Part shown: piece after piece, positions 47,888-59,062 of the stretch | Layout of the letters: the number at the start of each line of letters is the position of its first letter | Numbering within the stretch: position 1 is the first letter of the stretch | Assembly: GCF_004210375.1 (NCBI RefSeq) | Contig: NC_134825.1 | Span: 73,213,558-73,277,557 of the forward strand | DNA: 64,000 nt | From: Tachypleus tridentatus | Taxonomy: Eukaryota > Arthropoda > Merostomata > Xiphosura > Limulidae | Direction: 5' to 3' | Notes under the pieces: generated by a model | Seen by the model: the letters and a program-made list of their open reading frames with translations, nothing else | Told to the model about the DNA's origin: nothing | The model's database searches: none | Made by a program: the position numbers and the translations under genes

Positions 47888-48166
47888 TAAAGAAGTGATT
47901 CTAGAAAATGTATAGAAAATAAAAATAATCCATTTATATCGTAGAATAAGACCCCGAAAACCGATATATTTACAAAATCTGTTAAAGTAAGCTTCTGTTG
48001 ACAACACATACATTTAGGGATACATTTGTAGATCAAAACCGCTATAAAATATATGAAGGTTTTGACTATGATATTCATTTAGATAAAAACGTATTAGTTT
48101 TTATACTTTCTTGAGAATTTCAAGTTGAACATAAGTATTAAACGGGATAAAATACAATGTGGTTTT

Positions 48167-49707
48167 TTAGTTCTGACTTTCAATTCCGATATCATAAGCT
48201 AAAAGAGAATTGTCGAAAACAGCTGGGTTTCGTTTCTCTGGGTATCCGTAGGGGATAGAAGGCTGCTGTGCTGAAATATACTGGGATGTGTACGAATTTT
48301 GAGGGGATACATCCTGTTCTTGTCGCTGTTGTGGAGTGGGCAGTGGAGCATGGTTTGGAATAGTTCCTACTGGTTCGTGGTTTGGACCAACATCACCCTC
48401 GGCAACAAACCCTCCTCTACCGGCAATATACTTTACAATTCTCTGACGACCTTCGCTATCTATATAGCCGTAAGAACCCTTTACTGTTCCATTGGAAAGA
48501 CGGGTTTCGCTACGGAAACTTTGGCCGAGTGGTCCTTTGCCCGTGTCGTAGGTAAACTCGTAGTCTCCCTGGAGAGTGGCGCCAATATTTACACGATGTA
48601 CGGGTGCAGGAAGATGGTAGTTTGTTGGCGTGGCAGGCCTCGAAGACTGTTGTTGTTGTTGCTGTTGTCGATAGTCTTGTTGTTCTAGTCTTTGAATCGG
48701 GAAAGTAGGATAAGCAACTGGGCTGTACTGTTGATGGGTCAGTGGTTGGAAGTTTCCACGTAATGCTTGTTGTTCTTGCTGAAGGTGGCGTTGTATCTCC
48801 AGCTCGTGTTCTCGAAGCTGGAGCTGGTGAATTTTCAGCTGCTGCTGGAGATCATTAGAACCATCTTTGAACTGATGTAGTTGTTGTTGTAGTGTTCCTT
48901 GAAATGGTTCCGACTTGTCCTGTTGTCGTGGAGAAAAGCCATAAGGAAGCCTCTGGGCTGTGGTCAACACACAAGCACAGGCTAAAAGTATCTATTTGTA
49001 AAGAATAACGAAAACATTAACTTCGAAAACGTGGAATAACGCAGGAATTATAAAACTTCATTGATGACACAGTACCGTTTCTGGTGAAACCAATAATTCT
49101 AAAGTTAAAAATTAATGGTTTTTATTTAGTAAATCAAGAGTACGATAGAATGTTAGATAATGGTGAGCATCCATAAGAACTTGTTTGTTTTTATAATCTC
49201 ATGCTTCTAAACTATCTATGTATTAAATCACTATGTCTGTAATTTACTAATTACGGGGTTTCTAATAGCAAAAAACGTCAATATTACAAATAATTCTACA
49301 AACAATTACTATAGTTTCCTATATATTCTACACAGAAAATAAGCATTTTCACCCAGTTGTTTGTGTTACTTTTTAAGCTACGTTTCATAACAGACAAAAA
49401 ATTACGTATCATGATGCATAATACGGAATCCACAGTAAGTGAACGGTACATAAACAATACTGTAACTTGAGATGTTAATCTACAGTCTCCATCTATTTCT
49501 AATAATGTTGTTATACATTTACATCCTTTATATTCATGCATTAAAACATATAACTCTTTTTTGTGCCAATATAATATTTTATTAATGCTCTAATACTAAT
49601 TTTGAAAAAAAAAGTTACCAAAATAATAGAAAGAAACAACACTTCTAGAACTTATTGTGTTCTTCGAATATGGTGACAATAGGTAGTAAACTCACCAACT
49701 GAAACAT
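48167..49707 (-). CDS. Cuticle protein with RR chitin-binding domain, gene 2 (two exons)
   Basis: This is a secreted, probably chitin-binding exoskeleton protein, paralogous to the gene at 26399-28180. Exon 1 codes MFQL (49707-49696) and ends at the donor gtgagt. A 704-bp phase-0 intron ends acaaatag, and exon 2 runs 48991-48167, giving 278 residues. Residues 1-16 (MFQLILLACACVLTTA) are a signal peptide split by the intron. Residues 52-85 match the amphipathic Gln/Leu/Glu stretch of gene 1. A seven-Gln run lies near residues 113-119. Residues about 146-204 fit the Rebers-Riddiford pattern (G-x8-G-x6-Y-x-A, then GF and Pro). A tail of about 74 residues rich in Pro, Gln and Tyr follows, longer than in gene 1. 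An upstream in-frame ATG at 49770 would add 21 hydrophilic residues and hide the signal peptide, so MFQL is preferred. Confidence 0.93.
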
Positions 49708-49773
49708 ATTGGTAAAGATACTGGTCACAGTAGATGAAGGAGTTTCTTCTCTGCTGTTGGTAAAAACCATGAT

Positions 49774-49799
49774 TGACTAAATATTATTCTTCTTTTATA
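49774..49799 (-). promoter_or_regulatory. Core promoter of cuticle gene 2
   Basis: TATA box tataaaa (49799-49793), with an initiator-like tcaatc whose A is 49774, about 26 bp downstream. This is the same geometry as gene 1. The inferred leader to MFQL is about 67 nt. The alternative ATG would start only 4 nt after the inferred start site, too close for efficient use. Confidence 0.6.
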
Positions 49800-50773
49800 G
49801 GTCTTCGCCATGCAAATCAGACATTCTTTTCATGTGAAGAACCATTGGTTACTCTGATTTCTTTTACGTCACAGTCATGATTTAACCCACTTTATTTTTT
49901 ATTGACAGCAGTTTTCAACAATGATTTCAAATTTTAGTATGCTCAAGGTCACCCTCCCACTTTCATACTGACAACCAAACGTACAACAGGGAAAAGGTAA
50001 GATGGTTCCTCAGGTGGGTAAGATGTACTTTCCAATACACAAGTCTGCAGTTTTACCTTGAAAATTAGCATCATCACCTAGGAAAGGGAAGTTATCAAGG
50101 TTTTTAGTAAATCTTTACTATCGGTGAAGGACAGAAACGTTTACTACATATTTATGATTGAAATTAATTGAGAAATGAGAGAATAAGGGGTAAGAGGAAT
50201 ATTTTAGAAAGAGAGCATAATTTGATAGGAATTTTAGTCTTAATGGGTTAAACATTATATACATAGATTTAATTAATTAATCTTTGTTTATTTTTGTTGC
50301 TATAGTATGTTCTTAATTAGCATTAAAAATACAAAGTCGAACGTTGTCTTCTTTTAAAAAACCTTTTCCCATGAAAGTAGAAATGAGATTTCCTAAACAT
50401 ATTTATTTATATTAATTCACTAATCAGATATTTGGCTTATTAAACGAGAAAAAAGTGAACAGTGTTCGGATTTCCCAAAATATTTTAGATCCTTTCACAC
50501 AAAGACGATTCTATTTCTACAATTATTTGGTACTGTTGTTTAAAACAGTAGCTTTCTTGTTTGCAATATCAGATTATATTTCTTTTCGGAGATAATATCA
50601 GTTTATCTTTCTTTTAGAAGATAGCAGATTATATTTTCATTTACAGGTAATATCACACCAGTTTAATTACTTGACGTAATTTTAAGCGTTTATATAAGAG
50701 GATTTATGTCATATCTCTATATGTATCTGTAATTCAGAAGACCCCTGGAAAGCTGCGAAAACAAAAATTTCTT
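49800..50773. other. Upstream region of cuticle gene 2, no gene seen
   Basis: No open frame with a domain was found. Further cuticle-gene regulatory sites may lie here but none is recognised. Confidence 0.45.
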
Positions 50774-50975
50774 GATGAAGTATATATGATATAAAGACTT
50801 CTACACGAGTTAGAAATGTAAGGTAAAAGTACGTATAATATATAGACTTGTACGCTATTTAGAAATGCAGGGAATACGAATGTGTAATATAAAAACTTCT
50901 ACACGTCTTAGAAATGTAGAGTTTAAAGTATATATAATATGAAGAATTATATACGAGTTAGAAATGCAAAGTATA
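50774..50975. repeat. Degenerate tandem repeat, 49-50 bp x 4
   Basis: The word tagaaatg recurs at 50811, 50860, 50909 and 50959. Each unit also has a gtataatata-like word and acttctacacg or a variant. Units are considerably diverged. Confidence 0.8.
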
Positions 50976-52277
50976 AGCCTTCTTTAGCTCACACATTATA
51001 AGTAGTAGGGTTAACTGTGTCTAATATAACTTCGACGATGGTCACTTAAAAAATAAAAGTATGCACCTTCAAACTGGTCTTATTTTATTTTTACTTCTTC
51101 AGTATCTGTGCTCTATTTATTTAATCGAAGGTAGCGATTTTTTACTAAGTGTTCGTTATTTTATTTCAGCAATATCCTTTGAAATTGATAACATTATATT
51201 ACTAGGATATAAATTTAAGTTATCATTGTGCGAGTTTTTTTACATATGCGTTTCTGTGCTTCGAATACACTGTTCAATAAGTCATTCTTAACATGTAATA
51301 AATCTAATGTAGGGTTACAGAATGGAACTGTTGATGGTGGAGCTTTGTAGAGGGCGCCCGCCCGCTTTTATCGTGTTGTTACTATACCAATTATCAACTT
51401 TCTAAGGACACGCTGACGTGAAACATCCTTATTTACATAATAAGTGCATTTTGTATACGTTCCAAATACATAATCAAAACCTTATACTCCCACAGAAGAA
51501 GCAGTAGAAGGGTATACATGTGAACAGTGAAATAAATGTGATACGATTTCACTTTCTCTATGCAATTGTTTGATCTATTATTTGTTAATTTAGAACCAGT
51601 TCTATAAAATAAAATAATTTCATTTCATGTAGTTGGGTTGGAAGATACTCATTTCGAATGCCGACTGTTCTGAAGCGTGGTTTCCTTGTAAACCTAATTG
51701 GTCCAATGAAAGTAACTTTACCTTACCGACCTATCACGTGACTAAAGTATATATGAATGTTGATTCTACACATTACCTTTAATTTTACAATTTTTATTAA
51801 AGTAATTGAGCTAGGGTATAAATTGATGTAATAAATAACATTAAAAATAATGTAACTTAAGTATATTGTTTGTTTTAAGTTGCTCTACAATTAAACAAAG
51901 AATCGAACAAAAATACATTACAACTAAAAGAATTTTGATGCTTGAAATGACTAGTAACTTATTACCAGGCAACTCTTTGGCGGTACTTTTAAAAACTTTA
52001 CTTATAATGAACTGAATTTGTATTTATTTTCCGTACCTTTAAAAATTATCGTAGGAGAATTTATATATAGAAATTCGGTGTTCAAAAGCAGTTTTCTAAA
52101 TTAATCACAATGAAGCAGGTAATTAATTTAATTTTATGAGGACAAATGATAAATATTTTAAAATTATCTAACCTCTGCATTCAATAATGCCTTTTTTTAT
52201 CAGAGTGCAAAACATTTCGAAGTTCAGCTGCGAATTGAAAGAATAATACTTATGTGGTTAAAGAAATATTTGAAAGT
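50976..52277. other. AT-rich non-coding DNA
   Basis: No gene or transposon end was recognised. A 76-codon hydrophobic frame at 51061-51291 has no known domain. Confidence 0.45.
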
Positions 52278-52534
52278 ATTTGTTGGTTTGGTTTCGGTTG
52301 CCGAATTTTGCGCAAAGCTATATGAGGGCCACCTGCGTTAGTCGTCCGTAATTTAGCAGTGTAAGACTAGAAAAAGGCAACCAGTCATCAGCACCCACCG
52401 CCAACTCTTAGGCTACTCCTTTACCAACGAATAGTGAGATTGAACGCAAATTATAACGCCCCACGGCTGAAAGGGCGAACCCACGACCCTCCGATTACGA
52501 GTCAAACGTCTTAACCCACGTGACCATGCCGGCT
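52278..52534 (-). mobile_element. SINE-A, full length, part of the head deleted
   Basis: Tail, body and the head end (cacgtgaccatgccggc) are present. The segment between aagggcgaa and cccacgaccc is missing, which removes the B-box core. Confidence 0.9.
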
Positions 52535-52909
52535 CTTAGAAATTTTAAAAGGCATTTAAGAAATCATTTTTATGAGAACTATGGTAAAAACAACAACTAT
52601 TGCTACATGAAATAATGGCGTGACTAGATATCGGATACCTTTAGGACTTGAACCACCATAAAAACAGATATTAACACGATTTTTAAATACAATACTCTTC
52701 AAAAGCGTGAATATGACAAAGTGTTTTTCAAACCTTCTCTGTTTCTCATATCACTTGATGTGTATTCGAGATGTATAATCGCGCATCACAAAAATCATAT
52801 TTGAAATTACTTAGGCACAGACCATTTCAAATTATAACTTATGATACTTTTGCTCGTTGTGATTAATGTTAAACATTCTAAAACAAAATTTAAGTAATAG
52901 AGTATTAGG

Positions 52910-53187
52910 TTTGGCTTGTTTGTTTTAAATTTCGCGCAAAGCTGCACGAGGGCTATCTGCGCTAGCCATCCCTAATTTAACAGTGTAAGACTAGAGGAAG
53001 GCAACCAGTCATCACCATCCATCTCCAACTCTTAGGCTACTTTTTTACCAACGAATAGTGGGGTTGACCGTAACATAATAACGCCCCCATGGCTGAAAGG
53101 GCGAGCATCTTTGGTGTGGCGGGGATTTGAACCCGCAACCCTCAGATTACGAGTCGAACGCCTTAACCCACCTGGCCATGTCAGGCC
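52910..53187 (-). mobile_element. SINE-A, full length
   Basis: Tail (taaatttcgcgcaaagctgc), body, and head with ggggatttgaacccgcaacc, ending ctggccatgtcaggcc. A plus-strand frame at 53111-53335 begins in the head and is not a gene. Confidence 0.93.
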
Positions 53188-53593
53188 TCAGTTTGTTGTG
53201 GCAGCGCTCTTTATAAATCAGTTTTTCAGTTTTTTTTGCGCTCATAAATATTTTGATTTATTCTTCAGAAAAAAATGGAAAGTAAAAATAAAACTGACTG
53301 AAAGAGAACATCAACTGTTAATATCAGTTCAGTGAAAATTCTCTGAAACAATGTGTTTCCTTCAAAAACATTAGAATGTGAGCAAATACGAGATACAGCT
53401 AACAAAAACGTTTTTATTTAGTTTAAAACAAGTTGTACGTTGAATTTCATTTCGAAGCTCACTTTCTGCTGATGTACTCACAACGTTGAATATACTGCAT
53501 TTCAAAAGACATGTGAATATGCTTCCTCTTGTGTTACATAGCGTGAACTAGAACAATGGATGTTACTGTAATCTTTCGGCTCTTTACGTACAG

Positions 53594-53820
53594 TTTGTTT
53601 GTTTTTTTTAATTTCGCGCCAAGCTATATGAGGGTTATTTGCTCTAGCCATCCCTAATTTAGCAGTGGAAGGCACACCATCAATTCTTGGGCTACTCTTT
53701 TATCAACGAACAGTGGGATTAAAACACGCCCCCACAGATGAAAGGGAGAGCATGTTTGGGGAAATGGGGAGTTGAAGCCGCGACCCTCACATTGTCCTAA
53801 CCATCTGGCCATGTAGGGCC
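53594..53820 (-). mobile_element. SINE-A, internally deleted
   Basis: The tail and head are present, but the body has lost about 30 bp after tagcagtggaaggca and shorter pieces elsewhere. It ends ctggccatgtagggcc. Confidence 0.88.
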
Positions 53821-53899
53821 ACTATATGTAAATGTATACGTTGTTTATCCCTACTAATACAGAACTACATGAAAGCTATTTAAACAGGTTTTTGTTTAA

Positions 53900-53950
53900 A
53901 TATCAACAACTGGGCTACCATTGTCTCATCGAATAGTGGAATTCCATTAT
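53900..53950 (-). mobile_element. SINE-A body scrap
   Basis: tgggctaccattgtctcatcgaatagtgg is the antisense body word, without head or tail. Confidence 0.55.
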
Positions 53951-54239
53951 CACGTTTTCGTGCACCGTTTGCTCTGTACTGCTCTGCGCATTTTTTCCGC
54001 AGTGGATCATGAATCTTTGGGTCACAGTCCGAGCCTTACATATTACGGATACGCTCGTGTCTGTGTGTGAGGTTAACGAAATATGCAGTAAACGCAACAG
54101 CATTATTGCCATTGTATACTAATGTACACAACAAGAAATGTGAGGACGTTGGATTTATTTTCCAGAGGACAGTTTTAATACAACTGCCATTATTTCAAAC
54201 CTTCGATAGTTAACAACATATGACCTTACATAGCATATG

Positions 54240-54485
54240 CGTTAGGCCTCTCTACTCACAATCTACGCCTGGTGGATTCGAATTTTACCACCAAATATGC
54301 TCACCCTTCCAGTGTCCGGGACGATATAATGTAATTTTCAAGTCCGACAATATATTAGAATAACCCAAGTGTTGGCAGTGGGTGGGGTTGGCAAAGTTCT
54401 TTCCGTCTAATCTATCACTTATAAATTAGGAACGAAGAGCGTAGATAGCCATCTTGTGGTTTGCGCAAAACTCATCAAACACACA
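54240..54485 (+). mobile_element. SINE-A, old copy
   Basis: Head (ttaggcctctctactcacaa, ggtggattcgaattttacca), body (aagtgttggcagtgggtggg) and tail (ttgcgcaaaactcatc) are recognisable through many substitutions. Confidence 0.82.
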
Positions 54486-54526
54486 CAAAAAAAATTCACG
54501 TAATACAATTAGACGTAATACAAAAG

Positions 54527-54553
54527 ATATATATATATACATATATATATATA
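54527..54553. repeat. (TA)n microsatellite
   Basis: A TA run interrupted by one C. A similar run lies at about 56571-56590. Confidence 0.9.
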
Positions 54554-54641
54554 CGTTAAAGGTTCCATAAAAAGGAGTTCTGTCTAATTAGCGACTTTCT
54601 AGTTTTCCAGTGTCTCAACGCAAAGTCTCATAGCTTATAAC

Positions 54642-54730
54642 ATTAAGCGCCGGGTCTCAATACCCATGATTGGCACAGCACAGATAGCACATTGTATAGC
54701 TTTGTGTTTAACGTCAAACAAATAAGCAAA
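54642..54730 (+). mobile_element. SINE-C fragment
   Basis: It has gggtctcaatacccatgatt, ggcacagcacagatagcaca and tagctttgtgtttaacg. The first part of the head is absent. Confidence 0.75.
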
Positions 54731-55617
54731 ATCAACTTCTTTATCCCTTTGGAGTTGAAACTATAATTTCTACTTTACCAGTCATTCGTTTCATAGCGAG
54801 AAGCCTAATTTTATAGAACTATTTGGAAACATGTTTGTGTTAAAAAATAAGGAACTGCAGACTTCTGGACGTTAAGGATGGTAATTATCATTATACGACT
54901 AAAACAAACAATATACAGATGTAGAACACCGTGTAGTAACTTTAATTTTAATATGGTTACTTTAAAAACATAGATATTGTAATCTAAATTCTTGTTTCTA
55001 TCCTATCATTGGCCAGTGTTAGATTTGAGTTTTTGGTCCTTTTATGAGACGAGGGGTTTGTAGGTTATGTTTATGAGATGCAGTTTCTTTGAGAGTAAGA
55101 AACTAGTAATTTATAATTGTATTATCATCACAACACATTTCAACAAAACACATATATAATTACGTACTTTAATATCAATCTTACTAAACCCACAAAAAAG
55201 CTAAATATGGGTATTTATTTTACTTCTAAAATGTAAATAATGACGTATGTTATTACGTATGTGGTTATTTGATGTGTTCACTATCAGTCGAAATAAGCGT
55301 TTAAAACATGCGTATCGTATGTATATATAAATACACACACACACCGTCAAAACTATGGGGAATTCATATCTTTTAAACTTTGCTTTATTTTACGACACAG
55401 AACTTCCTTTTACAGTGTGTAAATGACTAGTTTTTTAGGTGCAAAACAAAACCCAAAACCCTGTTGATAAATGTTAAAAGCCTAATTGTGATCATACGAA
55501 TGCAAATGAAATAAAAACACTTTCGTGATATGAATATTAATTTTGTTTTTAAATTTAAATTATACTCAGATTAAGCTCAGTGAATGTTAGAAACATCAAT
55601 TTTTTAATAAAAAAGTC
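54731..55617. other. AT-rich non-coding DNA
   Basis: Nothing recognisable was seen beyond a short (AC)n run near 55333-55345. Confidence 0.5.
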
Positions 55618-55706
55618 TGAGTGGACTACCTGATGTGTCCACTGCGGAGAATGGAATCCCGGATTCTAGAGTTGTAAATCCGTAAACTTACTGCTAATCC
55701 ACGGGA
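55618..55706 (-). mobile_element. SINE-D/C-like fragment
   Basis: tggactacctgatgtgtcca, gagaatggaatcccgg and gttgtaaatccgtaaactta follow the antisense order of SINE-D, heavily mutated. Confidence 0.65.
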
Positions 55707-55931
55707 AAACACTTCACTCGTCTTTGAAATATACATTCATTAAAAGGTCGTCCAGATGAAAACAAAACAAACTATCTTATAGCTTAGGAAGACATATTTC
55801 AACAGTTTTTAGGTAACTGTAATAATAATAAATTTAGTTGACAGGTGATAGACTGTTTGAAAGACATGTTGATTAAGTATATAGTTTTCTATAAGGACTA
55901 TTTAAAACATTCTTTAACGTAAATAGTAGAA

Positions 55932-56000
55932 TAAACTTTTTTTACAAATGTTTAGAACATGCAAAAAATTGCATGTTGTAAACATTTGTCATAAAGTTTG
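55932..56000. repeat. Long hairpin, 4-nt loop
   Basis: The arm acaaatgtttagaacatgcaa (55944-55964) pairs with 55969-55989 with one mismatch, across the loop aaaa. Pairing extends outward through aaacttt/aaagttt with a few mismatches. The right flank grades into the 44-bp tandem array. Confidence 0.9.
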
Positions 56001-56225
56001 TTTTGTTTCTTACAGAGTTTTTACAAGAAGTACATAAAACTTTGTTTTGTTCTCTATAGAGTTTTTATTAGAAGTACATAAAACTTTGTTTTGTTCTCTA
56101 TAGAGTTTTTATTAGAAGTACATAAAACTTTGTTTTGTTCTCTATAGAGATTTTACAAGAAGTACATAAAAGTTTGCTTTGTTTTCAATAGAGTTTTGAT
56201 CAAAATTACACAAAAGTTTGTCTAG
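55995..56225. repeat. 44-bp tandem repeat, about 5 copies
   Basis: The unit is aaactttgttttgttctcta followed by tagagtttttattagaagtacata. The middle copies are nearly identical and the outer ones diverge. Confidence 0.92.
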
Positions 56226-56756
56226 TTTTCCATAGTTTTTCAGAATCGCACAGTTCAGAGCCGTTGCGCATTACGCTCTCTCATTTTATGTTTATTATTG
56301 TTCGTTGAACATCCATCACTCACACCTGTTGTTTCAAAGAAATAAATATTTTAATGGGAAAAGCTTCATAAACGACCTGTGTGCACAAAGGTTAAGGAAA
56401 CATAAAGATGTATATACCAGTATTACTTGTCTTATTGGTTGAAAAATTATTTTACACTATTGTGCAGAAACACATCACAACAAGAAACCAACAGCACATA
56501 AAATAATTGTATAGAATAAAGATACTATAATTTTACTGCATATTGAGGCTGCACATGTAGCTATCTCTCCTTATATATATATATATATATAAACGTTCAT
56601 GAGTACACGTATATATAAGCATATAGTTAACTCTGTGTCAACTCACTGTAACTATGAAATAACAATGTTTTGATTAAGTTAAGGGGATCAAACTTTTAGA
56701 AATTTAACCTAACAATATATCACATCACGGAGTCGCTAAGAGTATTTGTTTGTAGT

Positions 56757-56867
56757 TACGTACACATTTACACAATAAGCTATCTGCGCTTTGCCAGCCA
56801 CGGATAGCGCCACCGGTTTTAAACGTTGTAAATCCGCAGACATACCGCTGTGCCACTAGGGGGCACC
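56757..56867 (-). mobile_element. SINE-C
   Basis: From the left: acacaataagctatctgcgc, then accggttttaaacgttgtaa, then gacataccgctgtgccacta and ggggg. The full tRNA-like head is present in antisense. Confidence 0.82.
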
Positions 56868-57451
56868 GTCGAGTGTAAACCAAAGTTAAATTTTATAATT
56901 ACGAGTGTATGATTAAATCAGCAACAATACATGGCTTTATTGATTAGTTCAATACACTCAAATACAGGGCTTACCCCTTGATAAATGGAATTTTTAGTGG
57001 GAACCAATCCTAATGACATCTGCTGTGGGTCAAAAAGTAATCATAAGTTTTCACTTAGTATGTATTTTTCTATATAGACAACGTTATTATGGATTTAGGT
57101 GAGAAGTACCACATATCTATTATGTTTTGTTAAATCTAAACTAATTAAATGTCTTTATTGAAAACATATCAAACAAACTACTTAAAACGCAATTTTAGCA
57201 AAAATGAAACAATTACATGGAAGCAGTGATTTTAATTGCAAAATATCAACATGTTTCACTGTAAATAAAGACTATGTGTTTAATATGTTGTTAAGAAAAA
57301 GAATGTAACTAGTATCCCATTGTGTTCGAGCCAGTCAGTAACAGTTACTTGCCACTACGATGGTACCAGTCTTATTTGGCTTCTGCCACAAGCTAATATT
57401 CACTAATCTGGATGTAATTCTTTTTCCAATGTAAGATACCAAAGACTGAGC
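56868..57451. other. AT-rich non-coding DNA
   Basis: Nothing recognisable was seen. Confidence 0.5.
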
Positions 57452-57563
57452 TCCCCAGTGGCACCGTTGTACGTCTGCGGACTTACAACACTAGAAACCA
57501 GAATTTGATACCCATGGTGGGCAGAGCACATTGTGTAGCTTTGTGCTTGATTTCAAGAAAACC
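57452..57563 (+). mobile_element. SINE-C, near full length
   Basis: Head gctccccagtggcaccgttg, then tctgcggacttacaacac, then gatacccatggtgggcagag, tail tgtagctttgtgcttg and aagaaaacc. Confidence 0.88.
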
Positions 57564-58053
57564 AAACACTGGGCTGGATACAAGAGGTATAACTAAATAA
57601 ACTACGTTTTAGAAAATTAACAGAACATCGAAAATAACTAACACTAAATTAAAAACCTAACACTATTTCAAACTGGTTTTTCTAAGTAAGTATCATAGGT
57701 TATCTTTCTCACACATATGTCAATTTCACCATCGTTATAGACATCTGATCCAAAAAAATATTTTCCTGTTCTATAAGTTAGTGCATAGCTAACATACTTA
57801 TTTGCCTCAAATTTTTACACTTCACTATCGGTTTAACACTGTCAGCTTCTCTGTCTTTTTGTCTTTAAAATTTTATCAACAACGTTGAATTTATTTTTAA
57901 TTTAATTTTAATTTTAATTTTCAATAGAAAATTACACACTGTACCTCTTTTAGGAACTTTGTATTTACTAATAGCCTCTTACAGAGGTCAGGGGTATCTA
58001 AGTTGAGCAGTTACAGTTAAAATTTAATAAGAGTACTTGATTTAAAATATCTT
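57564..58053. other. AT-rich non-coding DNA
   Basis: Nothing recognisable was seen. Confidence 0.45.
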
Positions 58054-58062
58054 AACAACATT

Positions 58063-58329
58063 TGTAGGCCCGGTGGGTTAAAGTATTCGACTCGTACTCC
58101 GAGGGTTGCGAGTTCGAATCCCAGTCGCACCAAGCACGCTCGCCCTTTCAGCCATGGGGGCGTTATAATGTGACGGTCAATCCCACTATTCGTTGGTAAA
58201 AGAGTAGTCCAAGAGTTGGCGGTGGGTTGTGATGACTAGCTGCCTTCCCTCTAGTCTTACAGTGCTAAATTAAGGACGGTTAGCGCAGATAACCCTCGAG
58301 TAGCTTCGCGCGAAATTCAAAAACAAACA
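58063..58329 (+). mobile_element. SINE-A with target duplication
   Basis: Between aacaacatt words (58054-58062 and 58330-58338). The head has cgagttcgaatcccagtcgc, and the body and (aaac)n tail are intact. A few bases are missing from the start of the head. Confidence 0.93.
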
Positions 58330-58396
58330 AACAACATTAGTCAAAAATAATTAAAATATTTTGTTATTTTCTGTCAGACATAGTTAAAACGTTCTA

Positions 58397-58648
58397 CAGG
58401 GTGTTCGAAAAGTCACTGCGCACTTATATATTTATTAACAGACATGTTTCAATATAGAATACAGGAGGTAAATATGAATGATAATTATAAACATTTATGT
58501 TGAAAGTGGCCCCTGTTGGCATCAATACAGGCCTGTACCCTTCTTATTTTGTTTCTAAACACCGCTATCAGTTGCTGGCTTGAAATAGACTGAATGAGTG
58601 CGGTTATCGCTGCTTTCAAAACTGCACAGTGACTTTCCGAACACCCTG
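58397..58648. mobile_element. TA-flanked MITE with a transposase 3' remnant
   Basis: This 252-bp element lies between TA dinucleotides (58395-58396, 58649-58650). The left terminus cagggtgttcgaaaagtcac and the inward-read right terminus cagggtgttcggaaagtcac match at 19 of 20 bases. On the minus strand it retains a 26-codon open end (about 58567-58490) containing FRNKIRRVQACIDANRGHFQ and a stop, which looks like the C-terminus of a DDE transposase. It is best read as an internal-deletion derivative of a larger IS630/Tc1-group element; the group is inferred. Confidence 0.88.
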
Positions 58649-58650
58649 TA

Positions 58651-58951
58651 TTATTTTATGTCGAACCCAAATAAAATACCTTGTTATATTCTGTCAAATA
58701 TAGTTAAATTATTTATTTAGTTTTGATTAGACAAGAAGAAAATAGCTTGTCAACTAATCTTGGTCAAGTTAACCTGATCTCTTTAATGAACCAAGAATCA
58801 AGTTTTGTCTTAACTAAAATGTTGTTGAAATATACCGTTACATTGCATATAACAATTACGTGTCCAGAATGACATATTTTCTTGATTGTCAAGGTTATCA
58901 CCTAGGTTTTTACTTTATGTAAAAACGCTTAAATGATATTTTCATATTTAC
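58651..58951. other. AT-rich non-coding DNA
   Basis: Nothing recognisable was seen. Confidence 0.45.
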
Positions 58952-59062
58952 TTGTATTTTTCTTATAGTAAAGTCACATCGGGCTATCTATTGTGTCCAC
59001 CGAGGGGAATCGAATACCTGACTTTAGCGTTGTAAGTCTGAAGACTTACTTCTGTCTCAGCG
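58952..59062 (-). mobile_element. SINE-D
   Basis: From the left: gtaaagtcacatcgggctat, caccgaggggaatcgaatac, gcgttgtaagtctgaagact. The head is slightly degraded at its end. Confidence 0.82.

Noticed and set aside
48299-48688. 129-codon plus-strand frame
   Set aside because: It is antisense to cuticle gene 2, with no domain of its own.
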